Source of the DNA: Anaerotruncus sp.
GTDB taxonomy: Bacteria > Bacillota > Clostridia > Oscillospirales > Ruminococcaceae
Length of the DNA stretch: 63,713 nt
Reading direction: 5' to 3'
NCBI GenBank assembly: GCA_021770005.1
Contig: JAETRV010000014.1
Span: forward strand, 1 to 63,713
Position 1 is the stretch's first letter. Each line of letters starts with the position of its first letter. Below the pieces are notes generated by a model, which had not been told where the DNA came from, did no database searches, and saw only the letters and a program-made list of their open reading frames with translations. The position numbers were made by a program, and so were the translations under genes. Positions 49,397-57,687 of the stretch are shown here, piece after piece.

Positions 49397-50485
49397 ATGG
49401 AAAAGATCGTATTGGACACCGCAATCAAATTTGGCGCTGGCCGTTACCGCCAGGGTACGGGGATTTTGGAGATCTGCGGGGAAGAAATCTCCAAATTCGG
49501 TAAAAAAGCGTTCATCGTTGCGGGCGCCCGCGCATGGGACGCTGTGAAAGACCGCCTGCTCCCCGGCTTTCAGCAGGCAGGGCTGGACTATGTGCTCGAG
49601 TTCTATTCCGGGCAGTGCAGCTACGAAGCCGCGGAGGAATACGCCCAAAAATGCAAAGCCGCAGGCTGTGACGAGGTAGTCGGCGTCGGCGGCGGACGAA
49701 TCATGGATTTTTCCAAGGCGGTCGCCGAATATGCCGGCCTGGGCACCGTGAACATCCCGACCAGCATCTCGACCTGTGCGCCGTTCACCTGCATGAGCGT
49801 GATGTACACCCCCGAGGGCGCGAAAAAGGACTGCTGGCGTTACAGCCATGAGCTGGACGCTGTTCTGATGGATATGGAGGTCATCGCCAACTGCCCCATC
49901 CGCTATACCGCCGCCGGTATCCTCGACGCGATGGCCAAACGGATCGAAATCCAGAACGGCAAACCGGTCATGACGCTCGACGACAACCAGGTCAACCTGT
50001 TCAGCGCGTTCCGGATGGCGCAGTATACCTATGAGGTGCTCGAGCAATATGGCCCCCAGGCGATCGAGGACAACCGCCAGCACAAGGTCACCAAGGCGTT
50101 GGAGGATGTGGCGTTTATCGCGGTCGCGCTCACCGGTGTGATCGCCAATATCACCCACAGCTTCAGCCAGAGCGCAATCGCACATTCGATGTATGACGGG
50201 GTCCGCACCCACTTCACCCGCGAAGCTGCCGGCGCGCTGCACGGCGAGATTGTTGCGGTCGGGCTGTTCGCCCAGCTCCATTATAACCAGCTTGGCGCCG
50301 AACGGGACGCCCTCAAGGAGTTCATGCGCGGTATGGATATGCCCCTGACCTTGCAGGAGCTCGGTGTCCCCGCCACCGAAGAGAACCTCAAGGTTCTCGA
50401 GGATTACCTCATAGATTCCCCCTATGTGGCCCCGGGCGAGGAGAGCCTCTCACTGCTGCATGAGGCCGTCAGGCAGATGTGCTGA
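49397..50485 (+). CDS. Glycerol dehydrogenase-like iron/zinc alcohol dehydrogenase
   Basis: A 362-residue member of the GldA branch of the group III alcohol dehydrogenases. VVGVGGGRIMDFSKAVAEYA binds NAD, NIPTSISTCAPFTCMSVMYT follows, and metal ligands lie in AAGILDAMAKRIE (Asp), ITHSFSQSAIAHSMYDG (His) and ALHGEIVAVGLF (His). It oxidises or reduces a small polyol or hydroxy acid. In this cluster a substrate such as a tartronate-semialdehyde- or glyceraldehyde-like compound is possible; plain glycerol is the default. It is 106 bases before the IlvD-like gene in the same direction. Confidence 0.85.
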   Translation: MEKIVLDTAIKFGAGRYRQGTGILEICGEEISKFGKKAFIVAGARAWDAVKDRLLPGFQQAGLDYVLEFYSGQCSYEAAEEYAQKCKAAGCDEVVGVGGGRIMDFSKAVAEYAGLGTVNIPTSISTCAPFTCMSVMYTPEGAKKDCWRYSHELDAVLMDMEVIANCPIRYTAAGILDAMAKRIEIQNGKPVMTLDDNQVNLFSAFRMAQYTYEVLEQYGPQAIEDNRQHKVTKALEDVAFIAVALTGVIANITHSFSQSAIAHSMYDGVRTHFTREAAGALHGEIVAVGLFAQLHYNQLGAERDALKEFMRGMDMPLTLQELGVPATEENLKVLEDYLIDSPYVAPGEESLSLLHEAVRQMC

Positions 50486-50591
50486 CCTCCGGTTTCCCCG
50501 CAGGCCCTAGGCAAAATCGGTATGGCAAACGCAAAATGCGGGAGCGCAGCCGTTTTGATACCTCACCAATATCAAAAAGGAGCGTTTAACC

Positions 50592-52298
50592 ATGAACTAC
50601 GAAAAAGAATTTGAAATGAAAGACCCCGGCTACCGCAGCAGCACCCTGACCAACGGGTTAGCCCGCAGCGGGCAGCGCGCACTGCTCTATGCCACAGGCA
50701 TGGACGAAGAAGATCTGAAAAAACCGTTTGTGGCGGTGATCGGTTCCTACAGCGAGATGGTGCCCGGCCATGCCCATCTGCGCGAGCTGGCAGACTATGT
50801 CTGCCAAGGGGTCATCGAAGCGGGCGGCGTCCCCCGCCGCAGTGAGACAATCGCGATCTGCGACGGCCTTTGCCAGGGGCACAAGGGGATGCGCTATCCG
50901 CTCGCCAGCCGCGACCTGATCGCCGATTCGATCGAGATGGTGGTCGAAGCGCACCACTTCGATGCGATGGTCCTGCTGCCCGGCTGCGACAAGATCATCC
51001 CCGGTATGTTGATGGCGGCTGCCCGGCTGGATATTCCGGCGGTCGTCGTGCCCGGCGGCCCGATGCTGCCCGGCAATGTGGGCGGTAACCCGCTCTTCTG
51101 CTCGAGCGAACTGCGGGAATTCCCCGGCCGGGTGGAGGCGGGGATCATCACCCCGGACTATATGAAGGAGGCGGAAAAAGCCACCCTTCCGACCGTCGGG
51201 AGCTGTGCGCATCTGGGCACCGCCAATTCGATGTGTATGCTCAGTGAGGTGCTCGGTATGGCGCTGCCCGGCGCGGGCACTGCACCGGCGGTCTCGAACA
51301 AGCGCAAACGGATCGCCAAAGCGAGCGGACGGGCGGTCATGCAGCTATTGCGGGAGGGGATCACCCCGCGTAAAATCCTGACTCGTGAGGCCCTGCTCAA
51401 CGGCGTTGTCGGCGCGATGGCAACCGGCTCCTCCACCAACCTGGTGCTCCACCTGATGGCGCTCGCCCATGAAGCGGGCGTGGAGCTGAACCTCTCGGAT
51501 TTCGACCGGATCAGCCGTGAGGTACCGTTTGTCTGTAACCTGCAACCGTCGGGGAAATACCCGATTGCCTCGCTCGATGCGAGCGGCGGTATCCCCGCAG
51601 TGCTCAAGACGGTGGAACCCCGCCTGCACAAAGAGGTCATGACAGCGACCGGTAAGACACTGGGCGAGCTGCTGGAAAGCTACACCGCCAATCCCGACGA
51701 TGTGCTCAAGACGCTCGAAGCCCCGCAGAAGCCGGAGGGCGGCATTGCGGTGCTCTATGGAAGCCTTGCGCCGCGCGGCGCAGTGGTCAAACAGTCGGGC
51801 GTGCGGGAATCCATGGCGCGTTTCACCGGTAAAGCGCGGGTGTTCAACTCGATGGAAGAGGCGGACGCCGCAGTCAGCGCCGGGACAATCGAAAAAGGGA
51901 CGGTTATTGTGATCCGGTACGAAGGCCCCAAAGGCGGCCCCGGGATGCGTGAGATGCTCTCAACCACCGCGCTCATCATGGGCCGTGGCATGGATGAGGA
52001 TGTTGCGCTTGTGACCGACGGACGGTTCTCGGGTGCAACGCATGGCCCCTGCATCGGGCATGTGTCCCCCGAAGCAGCAGCAGGTGGCCCGATCGCCTTT
52101 GTGCAGGATGGCGACGAGATCGCGATTGATATCCATGCCCGCACCTTGGAGCTGCATGTCCCGGCGGAGGAGCTGGAGCGCCGCAAGGAGGGCTGGCAGC
52201 CGGTCCGCAAACCCCGCCTGCCCGCATTGGCGAAATATGCCGCACTGGTCAGCTCGGCGGATACCGGGGCGATCCTGGACACCGCTTCCCTTGGCTAG
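50592..52298 (+). CDS. IlvD/Edd-family dehydratase (sugar-acid or dihydroxy-acid)
   Basis: A 568-residue Fe-S dehydratase. [40 protein letters not shown] (Cys near 132), [20 protein letters not shown] and [20 protein letters not shown] are the family blocks, with the Cys ligands visible. The family includes dihydroxy-acid dehydratase (isoleucine/valine), phosphogluconate dehydratase and pentonate/hexonate dehydratases. Its place beside aldarate genes favours a sugar-acid dehydratase. AAAAGGAG precedes ATG 50592. The TAG stop is formed by the first bases of a repeat (52296-52354). Confidence 0.85.
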   Translation: MNYEKEFEMKDPGYRSSTLTNGLARSGQRALLYATGMDEEDLKKPFVAVIGSYSEMVPGHAHLRELADYVCQGVIEAGGVPRRSETIAICDGLCQGHKGMRYPLASRDLIADSIEMVVEAHHFDAMVLLPGCDKIIPGMLMAAARLDIPAVVVPGGPMLPGNVGGNPLFCSSELREFPGRVEAGIITPDYMKEAEKATLPTVGSCAHLGTANSMCMLSEVLGMALPGAGTAPAVSNKRKRIAKASGRAVMQLLREGITPRKILTREALLNGVVGAMATGSSTNLVLHLMALAHEAGVELNLSDFDRISREVPFVCNLQPSGKYPIASLDASGGIPAVLKTVEPRLHKEVMTATGKTLGELLESYTANPDDVLKTLEAPQKPEGGIAVLYGSLAPRGAVVKQSGVRESMARFTGKARVFNSMEEADAAVSAGTIEKGTVIVIRYEGPKGGPGMREMLSTTALIMGRGMDEDVALVTDGRFSGATHGPCIGHVSPEAAAGGPIAFVQDGDEIAIDIHARTLELHVPAEELERRKEGWQPVRKPRLPALAKYAALVSSADTGAILDTASLG

Positions 52299-52354
52299 GG
52301 CTTGTTTGAAAATAGAGAAAAAGACGGTGATTTTGATTTTTCAAACAGCCCCTA
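52296..52354. repeat. Short copy of dispersed repeat family 1
   Basis: TAGGGCTTGTTTGAAAATAG opens it and TTTTTCAAACAGCCCCTA closes it, near-perfect inverted termini with 59 bases in total. Its first three bases are the stop codon of the dehydratase gene, as in the full copy at 63133. Confidence 0.75.
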
Positions 52355-52398
52355 ATCCAACTTTTATCAGTCCCCCTTTCCATATCTATAGATATGAA

Positions 52399-52433
52399 GA
52401 CAGGCGGCGGGCCATTTTGGCCTGCCGCCTGTC
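52399..52433. terminator. Terminator after the catabolic operon
   Basis: A 15-bp stem with one G-U pair, GACAGGCGGC at the outside, loop ATTTT, 3' arm ending CCGCCTGTC at 52433. ACTTTGTTG follows, a weak T-tail. Confidence 0.65.
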
Positions 52434-52471
52434 ACTTTGTTGCGGCGGGATACATTAGCCCTGTAAAAGAT

Positions 52472-52485
52472 TCGAAACCGTTTAC
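52472..52485. promoter_or_regulatory. cre-like sequence upstream of the flavin reductase gene
   Basis: CGAAACCGTTTACA matches the catabolite control consensus TGNAANCGNWNNCA at all fixed positions except the first. It is 8 bases upstream of the -35 box. One site alone is weak evidence. Confidence 0.3.
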
Positions 52486-52492
52486 AAGGGCG

Positions 52493-52521
52493 TTGTAGTT
52501 TTTGGAAACCCGTGGTATACT
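52493..52521 (+). promoter_or_regulatory. Promoter of the flavin reductase gene
   Basis: TTGTAG (52493-52498), 17 bases, TATACT (52516-52521). Confidence 0.65.
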
Positions 52522-52561
52522 ATCTGCAAAGTGATTTTCAACGATAAAAGGAAGGGTTCCA

Positions 52562-53155
52562 ATGGCAAAGCTGGTCTGGAAACCGGGCGCACTGCTTGCG
52601 CCATCCCCTCCCGCACTGGTGAGCTGCGGAACAATCGAGGCCCCCAACCTGCTGACCATCGCGTGGACGGGGATTGTCAACACCCGCCCTGCAATGACCT
52701 ATATTTCGGTGCGTCCCGAGCGGTATTCCTACGGCCTGATCCGGGCATCGGGCGAGTTCGTCATCAACCTGACGACGGCCGGGCTGGTGCGTGCCGCGGA
52801 TTTCTGCGGGGTGCGGTCGGGGCGCGAACTGGACAAGTTTGCCCACTGCGGGCTGACCCCTGTCCCCGCATCGGAGGTGTCCGCGCCTTTGATCGAGCAA
52901 AGCCCGCTTTCACTCGAATGCAGGGTGAAGCAGATCCTCCCGCTTGGGAGCCACGAGATGTTCCTATCGGAGATCGTCGCGGTGGATGTGGAGGAACAGT
53001 TGGTTGACCGGGAGGGAAAACTCCATCTATCCAGGGCGGGGCTGGCGGCCTACGCACACGGGGAATACTTCGCGCTGGGGGAACGGCTGGGGACGTTCGG
53101 TTTTTCGGTGCGGAAGAAGCCGCCCCGCAAACAAACGGGCAGGCGGGCCAAATGA
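52562..53155 (+). CDS. Flavin reductase-like (FMN-binding) protein
   Basis: A 197-residue member of the flavin reductase-like FMN-binding family. APSPPALVSCGTIEAPNLLT IAWTG, ISVRPERYSYGLIRASGEFV INLTTAGL and DFCGVRSGRELDKFAHCGLT are conserved. Such proteins bind FMN as a beta-barrel dimer and act in reduction or as stand-alone flavoproteins. The physiological partner is unknown. The C-terminus is a basic tail (RKKPPRKQTGRRAK). It is 34 bases before the NAD synthetase gene and likely in one operon with it. Confidence 0.85.
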   Translation: MAKLVWKPGALLAPSPPALVSCGTIEAPNLLTIAWTGIVNTRPAMTYISVRPERYSYGLIRASGEFVINLTTAGLVRAADFCGVRSGRELDKFAHCGLTPVPASEVSAPLIEQSPLSLECRVKQILPLGSHEMFLSEIVAVDVEEQLVDREGKLHLSRAGLAAYAHGEYFALGERLGTFGFSVRKKPPRKQTGRRAK

Positions 53156-53189
53156 ACCGCGATTTTGATGGAAGGAAGGGACAAGGTCC

Positions 53190-55139
53190 ATGAAAGACGG
53201 ATTCCTAAAAGTGGCAGCAGGGACCCCGGAAATCCGGGTCGCTGACTGTGTTTTTAACGCGCAGGCTTCGATTGCGCTTCTGAAGCAGGCGGCAGAACGG
53301 GGGGTGCATCTGCTGGTGCTGCCCGAGCTGGGGCTGACCGGTTACACCTGCGGAGACCTCTTTTTCCAGCCGTCTCTGCTGGAAGGGGCAAAGAAGGGGC
53401 TGATTGCACTGCGGGAGGCGAGCCGGGCGTATCCGGCGACGGTGGTAGTAGCAGGCCTGCCGCTTGCCGCCGGGGGAAAACTCTATAACTGTGCGGCGGT
53501 GGTGCACAACGGGCTGATCCTCGGGGTTGTGCCCAAGACCCACCTGCCCAACTATGGTGAATTTTATGAGCAGCGCTGGTTCTCGTCCGCTTCCGGCTGG
53601 GGCAGGCTGCACGACTATGTGACCATATCCGACGGTCAGCCGGAGGAAGAGGAGGACTGCATCCCCTTTTCGGCCCAGCAGGTGTTCACCTGCGAAACCA
53701 TGCCCGGCTTCCGGTTCGGTGTGGAACTCTGTGAGGACCTTTGGTCGGTCGAACCGCCGTCGGTGCGGCTTGCGCGGGCGGGCGCAACGGTGATTGCCAA
53801 CCTTTCGGCGAGTGATGAAACGGTCGGAAAGGCTGATTACCGCCGCAGCCTGGTTGCCGGACAGTCGGCGCGGCTGGTCTGCGGCTATGTCTATGCCGAT
53901 GCGGGCGAAGGGGAATCGACCACCGATGTGGTCTTTTCCGGACACAACCTGATTGCGGAAAATGGGGTCCTCTTGGCCGAGAGCCAGCGGTTCAGCACCG
54001 GCCTGACGGTCAGTGAGATCGATGTGCAGAAGCTTGCATGGGAGCGCCGCCGGATGACCACCTTCCCGGCGCATCAGGACGAGGGGGTTCTGAACACCTC
54101 CTTTTCACTCCCTCTCTCGGAAACCCGCCTGACCCGCAGTATCCCAGAAAAACCGTTCATCCCGTCCGACCCAAATGCGTGCAAACGATGCTGTGAGGAG
54201 ATTTTGCAGATACAGGCCCACGGGCTGAAAAAGCGGTTGGCGCACTCCCGCGCACAGACCGCTGTCGTCGGGATTTCGGGCGGGCTGGATTCCGCCCTTG
54301 CCCTGCTGGTCGCGGTGCGGGCGCTCGACCTGCTGGGCCGCCCGCGCGCCGATGTGGTCGCAATTACAATGCCCTGTTTCGGCACCACCGCCCGTACCAA
54401 GGGCAATGCGGAGCAGCTCTGCGAGCGGCTGGGGGTCACGCTCCACCAGATTGACATCAAAGCATCGGTTGATCTGCATTTTGCGGACATTGGGCACGAT
54501 CCCGCCAAACAGGATGTGACATTTGAAAATGCACAGGCGCGAGAACGCACCCAAATCCTGATGGATATGGCCAACCGCACCAATGGCATGGTGATCGGCA
54601 CCGGCGACCTTTCAGAGCTTGCGCTTGGCTGGGCGACCTATAATGGGGATCATATGTCGATGTATGGGGTCAACGGTTCGATCCCCAAGACGCTGGTGCG
54701 GCATCTGGTGGCATACGAGGCGGAACGATGCAAAGACGAAGTGCTGCGCGGCGTGCTGCTCGATATCCTCGCCACCCCGGTCTCCCCCGAACTGCTCCCG
54801 CCCAAAGAGGGGGAGATTCAACAAAAGACCGAGGACCTTGTCGGCCCATATGAGCTACACGACTTTTTCCTTTATTATGTGATCCGTTGGGGATTTGCAC
54901 CCGGTAAGGTGCTGCGTCTGGCGGAGCATGCATTTTCCGGAATCCATAGCCGGGAAACCATCCTTCACTGGCTCAAAAACTTTTACCGCCGGTTCTTTGC
55001 CCAGCAGTTCAAGCGCTCCTGCCTGCCCGACGGCCCAAAGGTCGGGTCGGTTTCCCTCTCCCCCCGCGGAGACTGGCGGATGCCCAGCGATGCCGTCCCT
55101 GCGCTTTGGCTGGAAGAATTGGAGCATCTGGACGCATAA
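53190..55139 (+). CDS. nadE: Glutamine-dependent NAD+ synthetase
   Basis: A 649-residue two-domain enzyme. The N-terminal nitrilase-type glutaminase has Glu46 (LLVLPELGLTGY), Lys near 116 (GVVPKTHLPNYGEFYE) and the nucleophile Cys near 181 (RFGVELCEDLW). The C-terminal synthetase has the P-loop VVGISGGLDSALALLV near 360 and GTGDLSELALGWATYNGDHM. It amidates deamido-NAD using glutamine and ATP, the last step of NAD synthesis. GGAAGGAAGG precedes ATG 53190. Confidence 0.95.
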   Translation: MKDGFLKVAAGTPEIRVADCVFNAQASIALLKQAAERGVHLLVLPELGLTGYTCGDLFFQPSLLEGAKKGLIALREASRAYPATVVVAGLPLAAGGKLYNCAAVVHNGLILGVVPKTHLPNYGEFYEQRWFSSASGWGRLHDYVTISDGQPEEEEDCIPFSAQQVFTCETMPGFRFGVELCEDLWSVEPPSVRLARAGATVIANLSASDETVGKADYRRSLVAGQSARLVCGYVYADAGEGESTTDVVFSGHNLIAENGVLLAESQRFSTGLTVSEIDVQKLAWERRRMTTFPAHQDEGVLNTSFSLPLSETRLTRSIPEKPFIPSDPNACKRCCEEILQIQAHGLKKRLAHSRAQTAVVGISGGLDSALALLVAVRALDLLGRPRADVVAITMPCFGTTARTKGNAEQLCERLGVTLHQIDIKASVDLHFADIGHDPAKQDVTFENAQARERTQILMDMANRTNGMVIGTGDLSELALGWATYNGDHMSMYGVNGSIPKTLVRHLVAYEAERCKDEVLRGVLLDILATPVSPELLPPKEGEIQQKTEDLVGPYELHDFFLYYVIRWGFAPGKVLRLAEHAFSGIHSRETILHWLKNFYRRFFAQQFKRSCLPDGPKVGSVSLSPRGDWRMPSDAVPALWLEELEHLDA

Positions 55140-55155
55140 GCCTACCGGGGCCGCC

Positions 55156-55203
55156 TAGGGGCTGTTTGAAAAATCGAAACCACCGTCTTTTTCTACAAAA
55201 AGC
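55156..55203. repeat. Half copy of dispersed repeat family 1
   Basis: TAGGGGCTGTTTGAAAAATC through CTACAAAAAGC matches the right terminus of the full copy at 63133-63297 (reverse complement) almost without change, then stops abruptly. Confidence 0.75.
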
Positions 55204-55229
55204 AGGAAAACTTTGAAAGGAGCTTTGCA

Positions 55230-56123
55230 ATGGAAGGAATACAGTCCCGAGACAGCCGCTCCCGCCGCAGCCAAGGGCGGCGGAGACGTTTCACATGGAG
55301 GGATACGCTGGCGGCGCTCTTGATGGTTGCGGTTTGTGTATCTGTTTTCCTATCGATCGGTTCACTCGGCAAAAAAGCACCTGCCTCCGATCTTCCCAAA
55401 CCTTCCGTGACAGGCCTGCCTGCTTTGACGATTCCGCGGATGCAAAGCAGAATGCCGGTCGTCTCCTTAACGCGGAACGCCCAAATGGAAAAAAAGGATA
55501 CAGACTGGAAATTGATATTGGTGAATAACCAAAACGCCATCCCCGAAGATTATGAGATCACCCTGGCGGAACTCCCGGGCGGGGAGAAGGTGGATCAGCG
55601 GATCTATGCCCCTCTGATGGCGATGTTGGAGGCGGCAAAGGAAGGCAATGGCGGGCAGTTCCCGATTGTAGTGTCCGGCTACCGCACGCAGGAAACACAG
55701 CAGTTCCTTTATGATGATAAGATCGCCCAGTATCAGAATCAGGGATATTCCCCAAGCAACGCCAAGCAGCTGGCGGAACAATGGGTCGCTGTTCCAGGGC
55801 ATAGCGAGCATCAGATCGGGCTGGCCGTGGATATCAACGGGGCTATCTACGACATCTACCCCTGGCTACAGGAAAACAGCTATCAATACGGCTTTATTTT
55901 CCGTTATCCCGGCAGCAAAACAGAGATTACAGGGGTCGCGGAGGAAGTCTGGCACTACCGTTATGTGGGGGTGGAAGCAGCCACAGAGATGTATGAAAAG
56001 GGCCTATGCCTGGAAGAGTATCTAGCAGAAAAGCAGCGGGAAGGGAACGAACCAAAGAAGGAAAACCGTCTCCGTGTGCGGCGGATGTCCCCCGGGGCAC
56101 AACGCCCGTCGCTTGCCGCATAA
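55230..56123 (+). CDS. VanY-type D-alanyl-D-alanine carboxypeptidase
   Basis: A 297-residue M15B peptidase. A basic N-terminus (RSRRSQGRRRRFTWR) is followed by one membrane helix near 25-45. The catalytic domain has VVSGYRTQETQQFLY near 147, PGHSEHQIGLAVDINGAIYD near 189 (His and Asp zinc ligands) and EVWHYRYVG near 239 (Glu and His). It trims the terminal D-Ala from peptidoglycan stem peptides outside the membrane. No vanA-like ligase genes are near, so this is cell-wall remodelling rather than resistance. A terminator follows. Confidence 0.93.
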   Translation: MEGIQSRDSRSRRSQGRRRRFTWRDTLAALLMVAVCVSVFLSIGSLGKKAPASDLPKPSVTGLPALTIPRMQSRMPVVSLTRNAQMEKKDTDWKLILVNNQNAIPEDYEITLAELPGGEKVDQRIYAPLMAMLEAAKEGNGGQFPIVVSGYRTQETQQFLYDDKIAQYQNQGYSPSNAKQLAEQWVAVPGHSEHQIGLAVDINGAIYDIYPWLQENSYQYGFIFRYPGSKTEITGVAEEVWHYRYVGVEAATEMYEKGLCLEEYLAEKQREGNEPKKENRLRVRRMSPGAQRPSLAA

Positions 56124-56127
56124 AAAG

Positions 56128-56166
56128 AAACCTTCTGTCCGGCCGACGGCACAGAAGGTTTTTCAA
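56128..56166 (+). terminator. Terminator after the carboxypeptidase gene
   Basis: AAACCTTCTGT (56128-56138), with inner CCG/CGG, pairs with ACAGAAGGTTT (56151-56161); TTTCAATTTC follows. Confidence 0.85.
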
Positions 56167-56949
56167 TTTCTGCAATGCGCGGTAAGAGCCTGTTTCGCAT
56201 CTTTTGCAGGGGGCTTTTTCTCTTGTAAAAAGCCCCTTCTTGCCGCTTCGTGGCAATTCACCCCCAAAATACGCTTCTCAGGATAAAGCGTTCCGCCGCA
56301 TCTCCGCGCTAAGAGCCGCCTACGGCGGTTGCGCTCCGAAACGCTGCGCTGCGGCTTGCAGTGCGGAGCGCGGCGGGGGCGCTGCCCCTCGACCCTGCGA
56401 TTTTTTGAAAAAAATCGAGTAAAACTTTTGATTAAGGGAAAAGAAAGGAACTCCCCCGGCAAGCTGAGTGGGAAAACGGATCGGAGCGTTAGATCTTGCC
56501 GGGGTGGGGCCTATGGGGAGGGCCCGGGCGCGCGGCGTTTTGGGTTCCAGACCAAAACGCCAGTTCGCTCGCGGCTTTCTCGCGCAAGCGCGAAGCGCGG
56601 CATCCGCCGCGACAGCCGCTCGGCGCGCCCCGCGAAGCGCGCTCCGGCATCAGCCGGGAAGCGATGGGCGTTGTTTTGGTCGGGATTCCAAAACAACATG
56701 CGCCTTTGAGGAGGGCGCGAGCGCCCGGAAGTTTGGTCTGGGGCCAAACTTCCAGCTGTCTCACTGCCCCTCGACCCCGCAATTTTTCGAGAAAAATTGC
56801 GTAAAGCTTTCGATATGAAACAGGTTCCAAGTTCGCCCATCAGGAAATGTGGGGAGCGGGAGCTATTTTGAAACCGTCAGGGATGCAGTCTAACCAATCA
56901 CTTTCAAAAATTTCGTGGCCGAATCGCCCCTTCCTCCTGCAAACAGAAA
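56167..56949. repeat. 780-base repeat-filled gap
   Basis: No gene is supported. In order it holds a family-2 structured repeat (56187-56360), a family-3 CTGCCCCTCGACCCTGCGAT motif (56384), the long GC-rich multi-hairpin repeat (56490-56815) shared with 40801-41035, and a second family-3 motif (56766). Open frames of up to 126 codons here occur in several frames at once and reflect GC-rich repeats. Confidence 0.7.
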
Positions 56950-56978
56950 TTGACTGTCCAACCGAATCCTGCTACAAT
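56950..56978 (+). promoter_or_regulatory. Promoter of the phosphopantetheinyl transferase gene
   Basis: TTGACT (56950-56955), 17 bases, TACAAT (56973-56978). Confidence 0.7.
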
Positions 56979-57041
56979 ATAAATATATGGCAACCCGGTT
57001 TGAAAAACAAAATTGTGGGAATTGTCCAGAGGAGGGGCCGG

Positions 57042-57626
57042 ATGCAGAATACCGTTTGGTTGGCGTATACCAGCCGCAGGGACCTATCCGCTGCGGCGCG
57101 GGAGCTGCTTGCCTATGTACTGGCGCTCGATGCGCCGCCTATGCTGGCCTATGGTGCGCATGGCAAGCCCGAGCTGGCCGGCGGAGGCCCGCAGATCAGC
57201 CTTTCGCATACCAGAGGCGCAGTCGCCTGCGCGGTATCAGACGCTCCGGTCGGGGTGGATGTGGAGCCGCTCGGCCGGCAGATTCGGGATTGGGGACGGC
57301 TGGCAGAGCGGTTCTATGCACCAGAGGAGCAATCCTATGCCGACAGCCCGGAGCGGTTTCTCGAGGTCTGGACCCGCAAAGAGGCGTATCTCAAGCGGGA
57401 TGGACGCGGGCTTTCTCTGCCGCTCGGGCAGATCAACACCCTGTCTATTCCGGAGATTTCCACCCGGTTTGCAGACGGGTTTGTCATTTCCTTCTGTGGG
57501 GAACCGGCGAAATTTTCGCTGGTGGCCTGCCGTTTGGAGCAGCTTAAAAATCAGGGTTTGCTTGAAAAGAGAGAAACGGATGCGCTTTTCACGGTGGACA
57601 CCGGTCGCTGTGGAAAAAAGACATGA
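57042..57626 (+). CDS. 4'-phosphopantetheinyl transferase (Sfp-like, short)
   Basis: A 194-residue PPTase. GKPELAGGGPQISLSHTRGA, VGVDVEPLGRQ near 71-81 (Mg-binding Asp and Glu) and FLEVWTRKEAYLKRDGRGLS near 108-127 are the three Sfp motifs. It attaches phosphopantetheine to carrier-protein serines. AGGAGG is close before ATG 57042; the longer frame to 56847 crosses the promoter. No polyketide or peptide synthetase is nearby, so acyl carrier protein or a distant synthetase may be the target. Confidence 0.88.
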   Translation: MQNTVWLAYTSRRDLSAAARELLAYVLALDAPPMLAYGAHGKPELAGGGPQISLSHTRGAVACAVSDAPVGVDVEPLGRQIRDWGRLAERFYAPEEQSYADSPERFLEVWTRKEAYLKRDGRGLSLPLGQINTLSIPEISTRFADGFVISFCGEPAKFSLVACRLEQLKNQGLLEKRETDALFTVDTGRCGKKT

Positions 57627-57687
57627 CCTCGTTTTTTGAAACAATCCCTGATCCGAGAAAACAAAACCACCCAAAGGGGGACATGTT

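Noticed and set aside
56490-56840. Overlapping open frames of about 110 codons on both strands
   Set aside because: They fall inside GC-rich palindromic repeats shared with 40801-41035 and have no ribosome sites.
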